Shown: positions 9,124 through 17,414 of the stretch, piece by piece
Layout of the letters: each line of letters opens with the position of its first letter
Position numbering within the stretch: position 1 is the stretch's first letter
NCBI RefSeq assembly: GCF_001995095.2
Contig: NZ_MTSD02000002.1
Coordinates: forward strand, 186,001-250,000
Origin: Oceanospirillum linum
GTDB taxonomy: Bacteria > Pseudomonadota > Gammaproteobacteria > Pseudomonadales > Halomonadaceae
Length of the DNA: 64,000 bases
Direction of reading: 5' to 3'
Made by a program: the position numbers and the translations under genes
The notes under the pieces: generated by a model
Seen by the model: only the letters and a program-made list of their open reading frames with translations
Database searches by the model: none
What the model was told of the DNA's origin: nothing

Positions 9124-9175
9124 ATGCATGCTTATCGCAGTAAGCTCACTCTACATGCTTATTGCTACCACTCTA

Positions 9176-9208
9176 CTCGTTCCCACGCTCTGCGTGGTAA
9201 TGCATACC
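9176..9208 (+). repeat. REP palindrome, copy 3
   Basis: CTCGTTCCCACGC, TCT, GCGTGGTAATGCATACC. It ends four bases before the 3' end of the RAYT gene and forms one side of the REP pair that brackets it. Confidence 0.8.
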
Positions 9209-9211
9209 GGC

Positions 9212-9742
9212 CTACCAATGCCGTTCAATGTCCAACAATCCGTTCACCCCCTGATAATCACGCGCACTGGAGTAACGCCAATGTTCCGCACAATCCACAA
9301 AACCGCGCTCAACAGGATTCTGATGCACATACTGAATCTTCTGCACCATCATCGCCTCACCCTGAATCAGCTCAGGATGCACTCCTTCCTGCCAGAACTG
9401 AAAATCCCGGTCTGCTTTATGGGCCTTCTTATAAAACGCCAACTGATCCAGAATCGTTTTAACCCGCCTCTCCTGCAAATAGTTAATAAGCTGACGAGCG
9501 GTATATGATTTAAAACGCGCAATATCTTTATCCAGCTGCGGACTTTGAGCGACAAGATGAAGGTGATTCTCAAGAATCACATAGGCGTAGATTTTTAAGC
9601 CTTCTTGCTGAAGAAACCGAAAAGCATCTAAGAGAATTTCAACGGTGTCAGGCCGGGTAAAAACCGGAATCCAGTGCAGAACGGTCAGGGTAAGAAAATG
9701 TGGTTCAGCAGGAGATAAAAACTGATAACGGCTTCTACCCAT
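9212..9742 (-). mobile_element. REP-associated tyrosine transposase (RAYT), Y1/IS200-like
   Basis: A 176-residue protein of the Y1 transposase superfamily. The HUH metal-binding motif is ENHLHLV (H60, H62), preceded by the usual YAYVILENH strand. A tyrosine in RFKSYTARQL (about Y80) is the candidate nucleophile. The C-terminus HQNPVERGFVDCAEHWRYSSARDY is typical for RAYTs. RAYTs are usually single-copy, domesticated enzymes that recognise REP hairpins. REP copies 3 and 4 flank it in opposite orientation, making a REPtron-like unit. The reading frame is intact, so the enzyme may be active. Confidence 0.9.
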
Positions 9743-9780
9743 AGTGAAATCCTTTTCGGGGCGAATGAGAGTCCATTAGA

Positions 9781-9805
9781 TTACCACGCAGAGCGTGGGA
9801 ACCAG
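9781..9805 (-). repeat. REP palindrome, copy 4 (inverted)
   Basis: TTACCACGC, AGA, GCGTGGGAACCAG: stem CCACGC/GCGTGG, inverted relative to copy 3, about 40 bases upstream of the RAYT start. Confidence 0.75.
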
Positions 9806-9898
9806 ATTTTTTCCTGAGTTTGTGCGGGATTCAACCACTAACACAGGGCACGATAGCCAGTTGAAGAAGCTTAGCATGAATACTTTCACAGTCTCTTC

Positions 9899-9916
9899 AC
9901 GTGGGAATGCGCACCT
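9899..9916 (+). repeat. REP remnant
   Basis: CACGTGGGAATGCGCACC resembles only the right half of copy 1 (GCGTGGGAATGCGTACC). The left stem is missing, so it looks like a decayed or truncated copy. Confidence 0.5.
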
Positions 9917-9965
9917 GTCATGAGCATATTGCCATTTAGCGAACCATTCCCAACGCCTATCCGTA

Positions 9966-9994
9966 TTGACTCAGCAGGCAAGACAACTTAATGT
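9966..9994 (+). promoter_or_regulatory. predicted sigma-70 promoter of metNIQQ
   Basis: TTGACT (9966-9971) and TAATGT (9989-9994) are spaced by 17 bases, about 150 bases before metN. No MetJ box (AGACGTCT repeats) and no SAM riboswitch were recognised in the leader. The rest of 9743-10146 holds only the REP copies. Confidence 0.5.
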
Positions 9995-10146
9995 ACGCTC
10001 TTTTTTGTAGCGGGCCAGAGACAAACAAGTTTAACAAGCCTGATTCATAGATATTTATCCCTCTGTTGCGAAGAAAAGCAGTGCATTTTTTCGCCAATCT
10101 CAGCAAATCTAGGCCACTTAAGAGTATATTATTTTCAGGAATCTCA

Positions 10147-11181
10147 ATGATTGAAATTAGAAGTTTAAATAAGGTATTTCATCAGGGAAAGCGCGCTATA
10201 AAAGCCCTTGATGATATCAACCTTAGCGTCTCTGAAGGGGCGATTTACGGTGTCATTGGGTCTTCGGGGGCAGGAAAAAGTACGCTTATTCGTTGCGTCA
10301 ATCTATTGGAGCGTCCTACAGAAGGCAGCGTTGTGGTTGACGGCGTTGATCTTAACACGCTTCCCAGTAACCAACTGACCTTAACACGTCGCAAAATAGG
10401 CATGATCTTTCAGCACTTTAACCTGCTGGCCTCGCGCAATGTCTTTGATAACATCGGCTTGCCGCTAGAGTTAGCCGGTGTCAATAAGCAAGCCATTAAA
10501 ACCAAAGTGGACAGCCTGCTGGAACTCGTCGGTTTAAGCGATAAAAAAGAGAGCTACCCTGCCAATTTAAGTGGCGGGCAAAAGCAGCGTGTCGCGATTG
10601 CCCGTGCCCTGGCCTCAGACCCTAAAGTTCTGCTGTGTGATGAAGCAACAAGCGCCCTGGATCCAGCCACGACCCAATCTATTCTTGAGTTGTTACGCAA
10701 GATCAATAAAGAGTTCAATCTGACAATTTTGCTTATCACCCATGAGATGGCCGTTGTTAAAAGCATCTGCTCCCATGTGGCGATCATTGGCGATGGCAAA
10801 CTGGTTGAGCAAGGTGCCGTGGGCGATATTTTTGCCCACCCTAAGACAGAGCTTGCCCGTCAGTTTATTCGCTCCACATTAGACCTTTCGATTCCTGCAG
10901 ATTATTCGGCCCGCTTGTCAGACACCAAGACTGAAAACAGCTACCCTCTGGTACGCTTGGAATTTACGGGTGCGTCGGTCGATGCTCCTATTATCAGTCA
11001 GGTTGCCAGAGAGTTTAATCTCGATATCAGCATTCTTAGCTCCAACATGGATTATGTCGGTGGTATTAAGTTTGGCCTAATGCTGGCAGAGTTTTTTGGC
11101 ACGCCGGAGTCCACAGAGCAAGCGATCAGCTTTCTGAAAGAGAACAAAATTGAAGTAGAGGTGCTCGGCTATGTCGCTTGA
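10147..11181 (+). CDS. metN: MetN, methionine ABC transporter ATP-binding protein
   Basis: A 344-residue ATPase. It has Walker [10 protein letters not shown], signature LSGGQKQR, Walker [14 protein letters not shown] and an H-loop (ITHEM). A C-terminal NIL regulatory domain (about residues 260-344, [23 protein letters not shown]) binds methionine and mediates trans-inhibition in E. coli MetN. The ATG at 10147 is chosen because MIEIRSLNK starts the conserved domain; the in-frame extension to 10066 lacks similarity. It overlaps metI by 11 bases. Confidence 0.94.
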   Translation: MIEIRSLNKVFHQGKRAIKALDDINLSVSEGAIYGVIGSSGAGKSTLIRCVNLLERPTEGSVVVDGVDLNTLPSNQLTLTRRKIGMIFQHFNLLASRNVFDNIGLPLELAGVNKQAIKTKVDSLLELVGLSDKKESYPANLSGGQKQRVAIARALASDPKVLLCDEATSALDPATTQSILELLRKINKEFNLTILLITHEMAVVKSICSHVAIIGDGKLVEQGAVGDIFAHPKTELARQFIRSTLDLSIPADYSARLSDTKTENSYPLVRLEFTGASVDAPIISQVAREFNLDISILSSNMDYVGGIKFGLMLAEFFGTPESTEQAISFLKENKIEVEVLGYVA

Positions 11182-11857
11182 TATGATGCTTGAATGGTGG
11201 GTTAACAACGACCGTCTCATCGACCTGCTGATAACCGCACTGGGACAAACGCTTGCGATGGTTGCTATCGCAGGTTTAATCGGCTTTATCTTTGGTATCC
11301 CTTTAGGTGTCTTGCTCCATCTGACAAAAGAAACGGGGTTATTAGCGAATAAAGCGACCAACAAAGTTTTAGGGACCTTCATTAATATTGGCCGTTCGAT
11401 CCCATTTATTATTTTACTGGTCGCTATAATCCCTTTTACACGCATCATTGTAGGCAGCTCTATCGGGACTGCAGCCGCTATTGTGCCGCTGACCATCGCA
11501 GCGATCCCTTTTATTGCCCGGCTTGTTGAAGGTGCTTTATTAGAAGTTCCTGCAGGATTAGTTGAGGCCGCCCAAGCGATGGGTGCTAAACCCAAACAGA
11601 TCATATTAAAAGTGCTTCTGCCAGAAGCGTTACCCGGCATTATAAACTCAGCAACCATTACACTTGTCACCCTGGTGGGTTATTCCGCTATGGCAGGTAC
11701 TGTTGGCGGCGGCGGTTTAGGTGATGTGGGGATTCGCTATGGCTACCAGCGTTTTGATGCTGTCGTTATGATGATCACCATCGTCATTTTGGTTGTACTG
11801 GTACAAGCTATTCAATCATTAGGTGATTATTTAGTGAAACGTGTTGATCACCGCTAA
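11171..11857 (+). CDS. metI: MetI, methionine ABC transporter permease
   Basis: A 228-residue inner-membrane protein with five predicted helices and the ABC-permease EAA-like loop ([29 protein letters not shown]). Length and the C-terminal [26 protein letters not shown] block match the MetI family. It is translationally coupled to metN by overlap. Confidence 0.94.
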   Translation: MSLDMMLEWWVNNDRLIDLLITALGQTLAMVAIAGLIGFIFGIPLGVLLHLTKETGLLANKATNKVLGTFINIGRSIPFIILLVAIIPFTRIIVGSSIGTAAAIVPLTIAAIPFIARLVEGALLEVPAGLVEAAQAMGAKPKQIILKVLLPEALPGIINSATITLVTLVGYSAMAGTVGGGGLGDVGIRYGYQRFDAVVMMITIVILVVLVQAIQSLGDYLVKRVDHR

Positions 11858-11947
11858 CATTAAATACAATTAAATAATCAGAGAGTATCTGCCAGCAACT
11901 ATATTTTGAACAGATGTTTGGTAGATATTTTTGATATAGGAGTAAAT

Positions 11948-12763
11948 ATGCTGAGTAAAATTAAAAGTCTTCTTACCGTCACGGGTCTAACCTTAACTGT
12001 ACTGCTTGCCGGTTGTAATGACAAAGATACTGACGTGGACATGAGCAAGGTTAAGGTTGGCGTAATAGCAGGCTCTGAAGCCCAAGTAGCAGAAGCTGCG
12101 GCTAAAGTTGCCAAGGAAAAATACAATTTAGATGTTGAACTGATCATCTTTTCTGATTACGTAACACCCAATGCCGCATTGGAAGAAGGTTCTATTGATG
12201 CTAACGCCTTCCAGCATAAGCCTTATCTTGACCAGCAAATAAAAGACCGGGGCTATCAGTTTGCCATCGCAGGAAACTCCTTTGTTTACCCTATTGCAGG
12301 TTATTCCAATAAGGTGACATCTATCGATGAGCTTAGTGACGGTGACCAGATCGCTGTCCCTAACGACCCGACAAACCTAGCTCGCTCTCTATTGTTACTT
12401 GAGCAGCAAGGTCTGATTCAGCTAAAGGAAGGTGCTGGTCTAACAGCAACAGTATTGGATATTGTCAGCAGTCCTAAAAACTTAGAAATTGTTGAGCTTG
12501 AAGCACCTCAGCTGGTTCGCTCTTTAGATGATGTGACACTTGCGATTATTAATACAACATATGCAAGTAATATCAATCTTTCACCAGAGAAAGACGGTGT
12601 CTTTGTAGAGGATAAAAATTCACCTTATGTGAACTTGATTGTCGCTCGCAAAGACAATGTTAATGCAGAAAATGTACAAAAATTCGTTCAGGCATATCAG
12701 TCTGAAGAAGTGTACCAAGTGGCGATGGACGAGTTCAAAGATGGTGTTGTTAAAGGCTGGTAA
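11948..12763 (+). CDS. metQ: MetQ-type substrate-binding lipoprotein, copy 1
   Basis: A 271-residue NlpA/MetQ family lipoprotein. The signal peptide ends in LLAGC, the lipobox, giving an acylated cysteine. The block VELIIFSDYVTPNAALEEGSIDANAFQHKPYLD is family-specific. The ATG at 11948 follows AGGAG; the in-frame upstream start is unsupported. It would capture methionine or a related amino acid in the periplasm for MetNI. Confidence 0.92.
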   Translation: MLSKIKSLLTVTGLTLTVLLAGCNDKDTDVDMSKVKVGVIAGSEAQVAEAAAKVAKEKYNLDVELIIFSDYVTPNAALEEGSIDANAFQHKPYLDQQIKDRGYQFAIAGNSFVYPIAGYSNKVTSIDELSDGDQIAVPNDPTNLARSLLLLEQQGLIQLKEGAGLTATVLDIVSSPKNLEIVELEAPQLVRSLDDVTLAIINTTYASNINLSPEKDGVFVEDKNSPYVNLIVARKDNVNAENVQKFVQAYQSEEVYQVAMDEFKDGVVKGW

Positions 12764-12847
12764 TAAACAGACCGGCTAATAAACATAGTTTTATTCAGAC
12801 AACATCGCCCTTATTCATATAGCGCCACTATTGACCAGGAAACAGGT

Positions 12848-13648
12848 ATGCTAAGTAAAAAAATTGTAAAACTATTATGTGCACTTCCCTTATTATTAGG
12901 GTTAGCCGCATGTAATAATGATGAAGCTAAAACGATAAAAATTGGTGCCACCGTTGGCCCCCATGCTGAAGTAGTGGAAGCTGTTGCGGTAGAAGCAGAA
13001 AAGCAGGGATTGAATGTTGAAGTTGTTATCTTTTCTGACTACATCACACCCAATGCGGCATTAGCCGATGGCAGTCTGGATATGAACAGCTATCAGCACC
13101 AGCCGTTCCTCGATAACTTCAATACCAATAGCGAGCAGAAGCTGGTATCAGTGGGTCAGTCTATCCTAATGCGCATGGGTATTTATTCATCTAAATACTC
13201 GTCTATTGCAGACCTACCTGATCAGGCTCGTATCTCTATTCCGAATGATCCAACCAATGGTAGCCGAGCATTAATTCTACTCGCTGATGCAGGGTTGATT
13301 ACCCTCAACGAAAATACTGCGGCTAAAGCGACACCTTATGATATCGCTGAAAATCCAAAGCAGTTTGAGTTTCTAGAAGTTGAAGCGGCACAGCTACCGC
13401 GTACTTTAGATGACGTTGACGCATCGGTTATCACCATGAATTACGTGATGTCTTCCGGCTTAAACCCTGCTGAACAGGGCATCTACCTGGAGTCAGAAGA
13501 TGCTGAGTTCGCCGTTATGCAAATTGCGGCTCGCGCGGAAGACAAAGACAATGAAACCTATAAAAAAGTTGTCGAGATTTTCCAGTCACAAGCGATCCAG
13601 GACTTTGTAAGCAAAACCTACAACGGCACCATCGAAGTAGCGCGCTAA
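12848..13648 (+). CDS. metQ: MetQ-type substrate-binding lipoprotein, copy 2
   Basis: A 266-residue second NlpA/MetQ lipoprotein with lipobox GLAAC. It shares the FSDYITPNAALADGSLDMNSYQHQPFLD block with copy 1 but is clearly diverged overall. AGGAAACAGGT precedes the ATG. Two binding proteins in one operon may widen the substrate range (D- and L-methionine, sulfoxide or other amino acids); the sequence alone does not tell which. Confidence 0.92.
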   Translation: MLSKKIVKLLCALPLLLGLAACNNDEAKTIKIGATVGPHAEVVEAVAVEAEKQGLNVEVVIFSDYITPNAALADGSLDMNSYQHQPFLDNFNTNSEQKLVSVGQSILMRMGIYSSKYSSIADLPDQARISIPNDPTNGSRALILLADAGLITLNENTAAKATPYDIAENPKQFEFLEVEAAQLPRTLDDVDASVITMNYVMSSGLNPAEQGIYLESEDAEFAVMQIAARAEDKDNETYKKVVEIFQSQAIQDFVSKTYNGTIEVAR

Positions 13649-13720
13649 TCAATACCCAGTCAAACCGGCTCATTCGATGCGGTTGATTTAAAAATCACTG
13701 ACTGAAAAATGAGTGATACA

Positions 13721-13761
13721 AAAAATGCCCAGCCTATAACGTTTATAGACTGGGCATTTTT
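13721..13761 (+). terminator. intrinsic terminator of metNIQQ, possibly bidirectional
   Basis: AAAAATGCCCAG (13721-13732) pairs with CTGGGCATTTTT (13750-13761), and an inner CTATAA/TTATAG stem continues after a one-base mismatch. It is symmetric, so it may also stop transcription of the convergent AEC gene. Confidence 0.88.
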
Positions 13762-13811
13762 ATTGCCATAAGGAGGCATCTTTAGCCTGCTATGCTAGAT
13801 GAACCCCTCTT

Positions 13812-14732
13812 TCACCGGAGAAAACTCAACAAGAGGGTTAATGTAAAGAAAGAAGTTAGCGTCGTAATCAGCAGAGTCGCGGCACACTGACGGCGAAAAC
13901 CATAGTTACCACCAATAATCGGATAGATACTGAACATAGGTACGGCACAGAGCAACAGAATCGTAATACGGGATACCTCATCCAGTCCCGGTACACACAT
14001 GAGAACAAGAAAGGCCAGTGCTGGTTGCAAAATAAGTTTGCCTCCAGAAACCAGCAGTGTATCAGTGCCCACCTCTCTTACCGTCATGCCCACCAGTGCC
14101 CCGCCGATAACAAACAGCGCCAATGCCCCTGCAGCTTGTGCCAGCATGGTAAGCATCTTGTCTAAAATAACCGGAACCGTCACACCTGATAAGGCAACCA
14201 CAACACCGGCCAGAATTGACAGTATAAGTGGACTTTTAAGCACCCGGCCCCCTACAGCCCGCCAGTTGACGCCTGACGTTCCATCGTTGGCAGCCCGCTC
14301 CATCAGAATTAAAGCGGTTGGAACCACCAACAGATTTTCTACCATCACCGCCATCGTGAATACCGTAGGGACCTCACCAAAAACCTGCACCAAAACCGGC
14401 AAACCGATAAACAAACTGTTGGGCGTAGCAATACCGACCGCTAACACAGCGCTGTGTAAGCTTTTACGTTTCATTCCCCAATGTGCCAGCCCAAACCCCA
14501 GAAAAAGGCTTCCCAAAGTGGCAGAGGCATAAACACCAATAAAGCGGGGATCAAACAGAGTTGTAAAATCCATTCTGATAACATTGCTGAAGATCACCGC
14601 AGGAATAGCAAAATAAAGTACAAAGGAGGCCATACCAGGGATGGCCTCAGGAGGCGTAAAGCCTTTTCTGACAGCGAAAAAACCAAGCCCGATCAATAAA
14701 AAGATCGGCGCTGTAATTATAAGAACGTCCAA
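13812..14732 (-). CDS. AEC-family (auxin efflux carrier type) transporter
   Basis: A 306-residue membrane protein with about ten hydrophobic helices, starting MDVLIITAPIFLLIGLGFFAVRKG as in AEC/MdcF-like permeases. Bacterial members move malonate, malate or other organic acids; the substrate here is unknown. The start is a TTG at 14732 supported by GGGAGG four bases upstream; no ATG is available before the first helix. The convergent terminator at 13721-13761 lies at its 3' end. Confidence 0.88.
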   Translation of the reverse strand: MDVLIITAPIFLLIGLGFFAVRKGFTPPEAIPGMASFVLYFAIPAVIFSNVIRMDFTTLFDPRFIGVYASATLGSLFLGFGLAHWGMKRKSLHSAVLAVGIATPNSLFIGLPVLVQVFGEVPTVFTMAVMVENLLVVPTALILMERAANDGTSGVNWRAVGGRVLKSPLILSILAGVVVALSGVTVPVILDKMLTMLAQAAGALALFVIGGALVGMTVREVGTDTLLVSGGKLILQPALAFLVLMCVPGLDEVSRITILLLCAVPMFSIYPIIGGNYGFRRQCAATLLITTLTSFFTLTLLLSFLR

Positions 14733-14759
14733 GGAACCTCCCTGGTTAGAGATTTAGCA

Positions 14760-15233
14760 TCAGATCCAGCGACGAACTTTCTGGCTGTAGGCTGGAAAGA
14801 TTTCAGGAAAAAGTGCATACAGCGCCAGCTCTTCAGGCTTAATCTGGAACATCGTCAGATAAGCCACAAAAACCGGCATCAGAAAAATAGCCAAAACCGA
14901 CTGCAGGAAAAATGCCCACGCCAGCAACAAAAGTGCAAAGCCCAAATACATAGGGTTACGGCTAATACGGTAAACGCCACTTTGCACCAGTGACGAGACT
15001 TTTTGCGGGTCCAACGGGTTTGAGCTGGTCTTTGCTAACCGAAAACTCACCACACCAGACAGCGCAAAAGCAGCGCCCAGCAACAAACAGGCTCCAGTCA
15101 GAGCCATCGCCGCCTTAGGTGAGATGGGCAGAATAAGCAGCGTACCCTTTACCGGATAAGTGACCGCCCACATCAGAAAACCAAACAAAAAGGTGACAAC
15201 AACCGGTGGGATTTTCAGTTCCAGCCATTTCAT
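14760..15233 (-). CDS. isoprenylcysteine carboxyl methyltransferase-like membrane protein, copy 1
   Basis: A 157-residue protein with four to five helices and the ICMT/PEMT-type motif GVYRISRNPMYLGFALLLLAWA followed by KPEELALYALFPEIFPAYSQKVRRWI. Bacterial family members are SAM-binding membrane methyltransferases of mostly unknown substrate. A GAAGGG box precedes the ATG. A clear paralogue lies immediately upstream (15305-15766), so the pair arose by tandem duplication. Confidence 0.85.
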   Translation of the reverse strand: MKWLELKIPPVVVTFLFGFLMWAVTYPVKGTLLILPISPKAAMALTGACLLLGAAFALSGVVSFRLAKTSSNPLDPQKVSSLVQSGVYRISRNPMYLGFALLLLAWAFFLQSVLAIFLMPVFVAYLTMFQIKPEELALYALFPEIFPAYSQKVRRWI

Positions 15234-15304
15234 TCTTTAAACCCTTCACTTTTCTCGATAGAAACTCTTTTCCTGATAACAACACCGCCTGCCTAAAGCA
15301 CAAA

Positions 15305-15766
15305 TCAGAACCAACGGCGTACCTGCTGACAATAGGCCGGAAACTGATCCGGAAACTTCTCAAGTAAAACCCGCTCTTCGGGCTTAATCTGAAACAAGGT
15401 GATATAGACGATAAACAGAGGCAGATCGATCAGTACGGCAGAAGACGCCCAATAACAGCTCCAGGCCAGCAGCAAAAATGCCAACCCAAGATACATAGGA
15501 TTGCGGGTAAACCGGTAGATACCCCGGGTCACCAGTACCGATGATTTTTTAGGTGCTAACGGGTTGATAGTGGTATGAGCTTTATGAAAACCATATAGCC
15601 CCGCCAGATCACAACTGAACCCGATACCCGCAAAGAGCCCGGCCAGAATCAGCCGCCAGTCATCATTCAGCGGTAACGCCGGAAAAACAGGCGCTGCGTA
15701 ATAGATAGCCGCCGCCAGTAGCAGAGCAACTATCGGCGGTGGGATTTTTAACTCTAACGCTTTCAT
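15305..15766 (-). CDS. isoprenylcysteine carboxyl methyltransferase-like membrane protein, copy 2
   Basis: A 153-residue paralogue of the downstream gene, sharing the N-terminal LELKIPP block and GIYRFTRNPMYLGLAFLLLAW and ending YCQQVRRWF. It begins with ATG after AGGGAAACACC. The two copies are diverged enough to suggest retained, possibly different, functions. Confidence 0.85.
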   Translation of the reverse strand: MKALELKIPPPIVALLLAAAIYYAAPVFPALPLNDDWRLILAGLFAGIGFSCDLAGLYGFHKAHTTINPLAPKKSSVLVTRGIYRFTRNPMYLGLAFLLLAWSCYWASSAVLIDLPLFIVYITLFQIKPEERVLLEKFPDQFPAYCQQVRRWF

Positions 15767-15794
15767 GGTGTTTCCCTAAGCAGCATGGGAGCTA

Positions 15795-16583
15795 TCACGC
15801 CGGATAAGCATGATAAAAACCGTCCTGAACCATCAGCTTTAAGTTTACACCGTACAGGTCACTCAGGTTATTTGCAGTTAACAGTGACGCTTTATCACCA
15901 TCGGCAACAATCTGACCTGACTTCATAAAGATAATACGTTCAATTTCAGGCACAACTTCCTGCACATGGTGGGTGGCAATCAGCAGATTCGTCCCGGCCT
16001 GAACCAGTTCACGCATTGTCGCGATCAGCTCAAACGATGCCTGAAGATCCAGGCTGTTCGTGGGTTCATCAAAAATCACGGTAGAAGGATTATGAATCAG
16101 AGCACGGGCTAACAACAAGCGGCGCTGCTGGCCGGTGGAAAGCCGTTGAAACATAGTATCATTCAGGTAAGCCAGCCCTAACTTATCAATAACCTCATCT
16201 ACCCGCTCCTGCTGAGCATCGGTCAATTGCAGATGCGTATGCACACCAATGGCCCCTAAAAGACCGGAAGCCACTACATCACGCCCCAGGGTGTAAGGCG
16301 TATAGAGTTCCTGCAGATCCTGAGAAACAACGCCCAGCCACTCACGCAGTTGCATCAGGTTAATATGCTCCTGACCTTTTATCAGAAGGCTGCTGTCGGG
16401 TCTCTGGACATGGTAGATCTCACGGGTAAGTAACTTGAGCAGCGTCGACTTACCGCAGCCATTAGGCCCCAGAATAGCAACACTCTCCCCATCATGCAGG
16501 GTGAGATTAAAGTTTTCGAGAACTTTGCGCTCCCCACGAAAGGCCGTGATATTGTTCAGTTCTGCCAAGGGCATTGAGGGCAT
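15795..16583 (-). CDS. ABC transporter ATP-binding protein (stand-alone)
   Basis: A 262-residue ATPase. Walker A GPNGCGKST, signature LSTGQQRR, Walker B VIFDEPTNSLD and H-loop IATHHVQE are intact. The ATG at 16583 is preferred to the upstream one (16613) because AGGCGG lies eight bases ahead of it. No permease or binding protein gene is adjacent. Its type resembles iron-complex or ModF/YlmA-like soluble ATPases, and the real partner or role is not evident from the context. Confidence 0.88.
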   Translation of the reverse strand: MPSMPLAELNNITAFRGERKVLENFNLTLHDGESVAILGPNGCGKSTLLKLLTREIYHVQRPDSSLLIKGQEHINLMQLREWLGVVSQDLQELYTPYTLGRDVVASGLLGAIGVHTHLQLTDAQQERVDEVIDKLGLAYLNDTMFQRLSTGQQRRLLLARALIHNPSTVIFDEPTNSLDLQASFELIATMRELVQAGTNLLIATHHVQEVVPEIERIIFMKSGQIVADGDKASLLTANNLSDLYGVNLKLMVQDGFYHAYPA

Positions 16584-16748
16584 ATGTACACCGCCTCTGT
16601 CTTTGACCTGCATTCAGGTCAATTTGGTTTGATTTTAATTATCTAAGGGTCTGATATTTATACCGTATTTACGCAGGGAAATCTCTCAGGCCACCGCCTC
16701 TTAATCCTGCTGAGCTGTCAGAAACCCTATTTTCCACAGCTTGCAGGT

Positions 16749-17270
16749 TTATTCAGCTTCCGATGTCCCAAGGGCTGTTAACAGATCTTTCAGACTCTGA
16801 TTCAGATCAGAAAGAGAACCCCCATCCACTCCGGCAATCAGGCTCAGACCGTTCTGCACATGATGGGGCAAAATCGCCTCGATCAGCTCAAAGCCTTTAT
16901 CACTCAGTTTCACCAGCTTACTGCGGGCATCATCGGGATTGGGCACCCGCTCAATAAGGCCTTTCTTTTCCAGCTGCGCCATGCGGTTCGTCATGGTGCC
17001 GGATGTCACCATCAGGGTAGAAAAAAGCTCCGTTGGTGCCAGGCAATAAGGCGCACCGGAACGTCGCAACGTTGCCAGTACATCAAACTCCGGCTGATTT
17101 AAACCGAACTCCAGAAATACCTTCTCTATTTTGGGTGAAAGCATAGCGGAAGCCCGTTTAAGTCGTCCCAAAACCTCCATCGCAGTCAGATCAAACTCAG
17201 GCTTTTCCCGCTGCCACTGGGCCATGATGGCATCGACCGCATCTGTTTCGTTTTTCACTTTTTCACTCAT
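16749..17270 (-). CDS. MarR-family transcriptional regulator
   Basis: A 173-residue winged-helix regulator. The central part FDVLATLRRSGAPYCLAPTELFSTLMVTSGTMTNRMAQLEKKGLIERVPNPDDARSK is the canonical MarR DNA-binding domain with the DxRSK wing. It is divergent from an EamA-type exporter and a nitroreductase. Two palindromes with a TATCTTGA/TCAAGATA core lie between them, so it probably represses the exporter unit and itself and is released by a phenolic or other aromatic ligand. Confidence 0.92.
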   Translation of the reverse strand: MSEKVKNETDAVDAIMAQWQREKPEFDLTAMEVLGRLKRASAMLSPKIEKVFLEFGLNQPEFDVLATLRRSGAPYCLAPTELFSTLMVTSGTMTNRMAQLEKKGLIERVPNPDDARSKLVKLSDKGFELIEAILPHHVQNGLSLIAGVDGGSLSDLNQSLKDLLTALGTSEAE

Positions 17271-17292
17271 TGATCAGCTCACTGGCTTTAAA

Positions 17293-17314
17293 TTTATCTT
17301 GACCTCAAGATAAA
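17293..17314. promoter_or_regulatory. MarR-type operator 1
   Basis: TTTATCTTGA and TCAAGATAAA around CC: a perfect 10+2+10 palindrome 23 bases upstream of the marR-type start codon. This is likely the primary site of the neighbouring regulator. Confidence 0.75.
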
Positions 17315-17332
17315 TCAGGTTCAATCTAAATA

Positions 17333-17350
17333 TATCTCGACATCAAGGTA
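17333..17350. promoter_or_regulatory. MarR-type operator 2 (degenerate)
   Basis: TATCTCGA, CA, TCAAGGTA: six of eight positions pair. Its centre is 38 bases from that of site 1, towards the exporter gene. Confidence 0.55.
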
Positions 17351-17414
17351 AATTGTTTTTCCGTGGATGTCGACACTTACCAGGTAAATACTGGGATTTA
17401 CATTGAGGTATTCC

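Noticed and set aside
9127-9165. Direct repeat CATGCTTAT(C/T)GC near the gcvP terminator
   Set aside because: Two copies only, next to REP elements; probably chance or REP-related debris.
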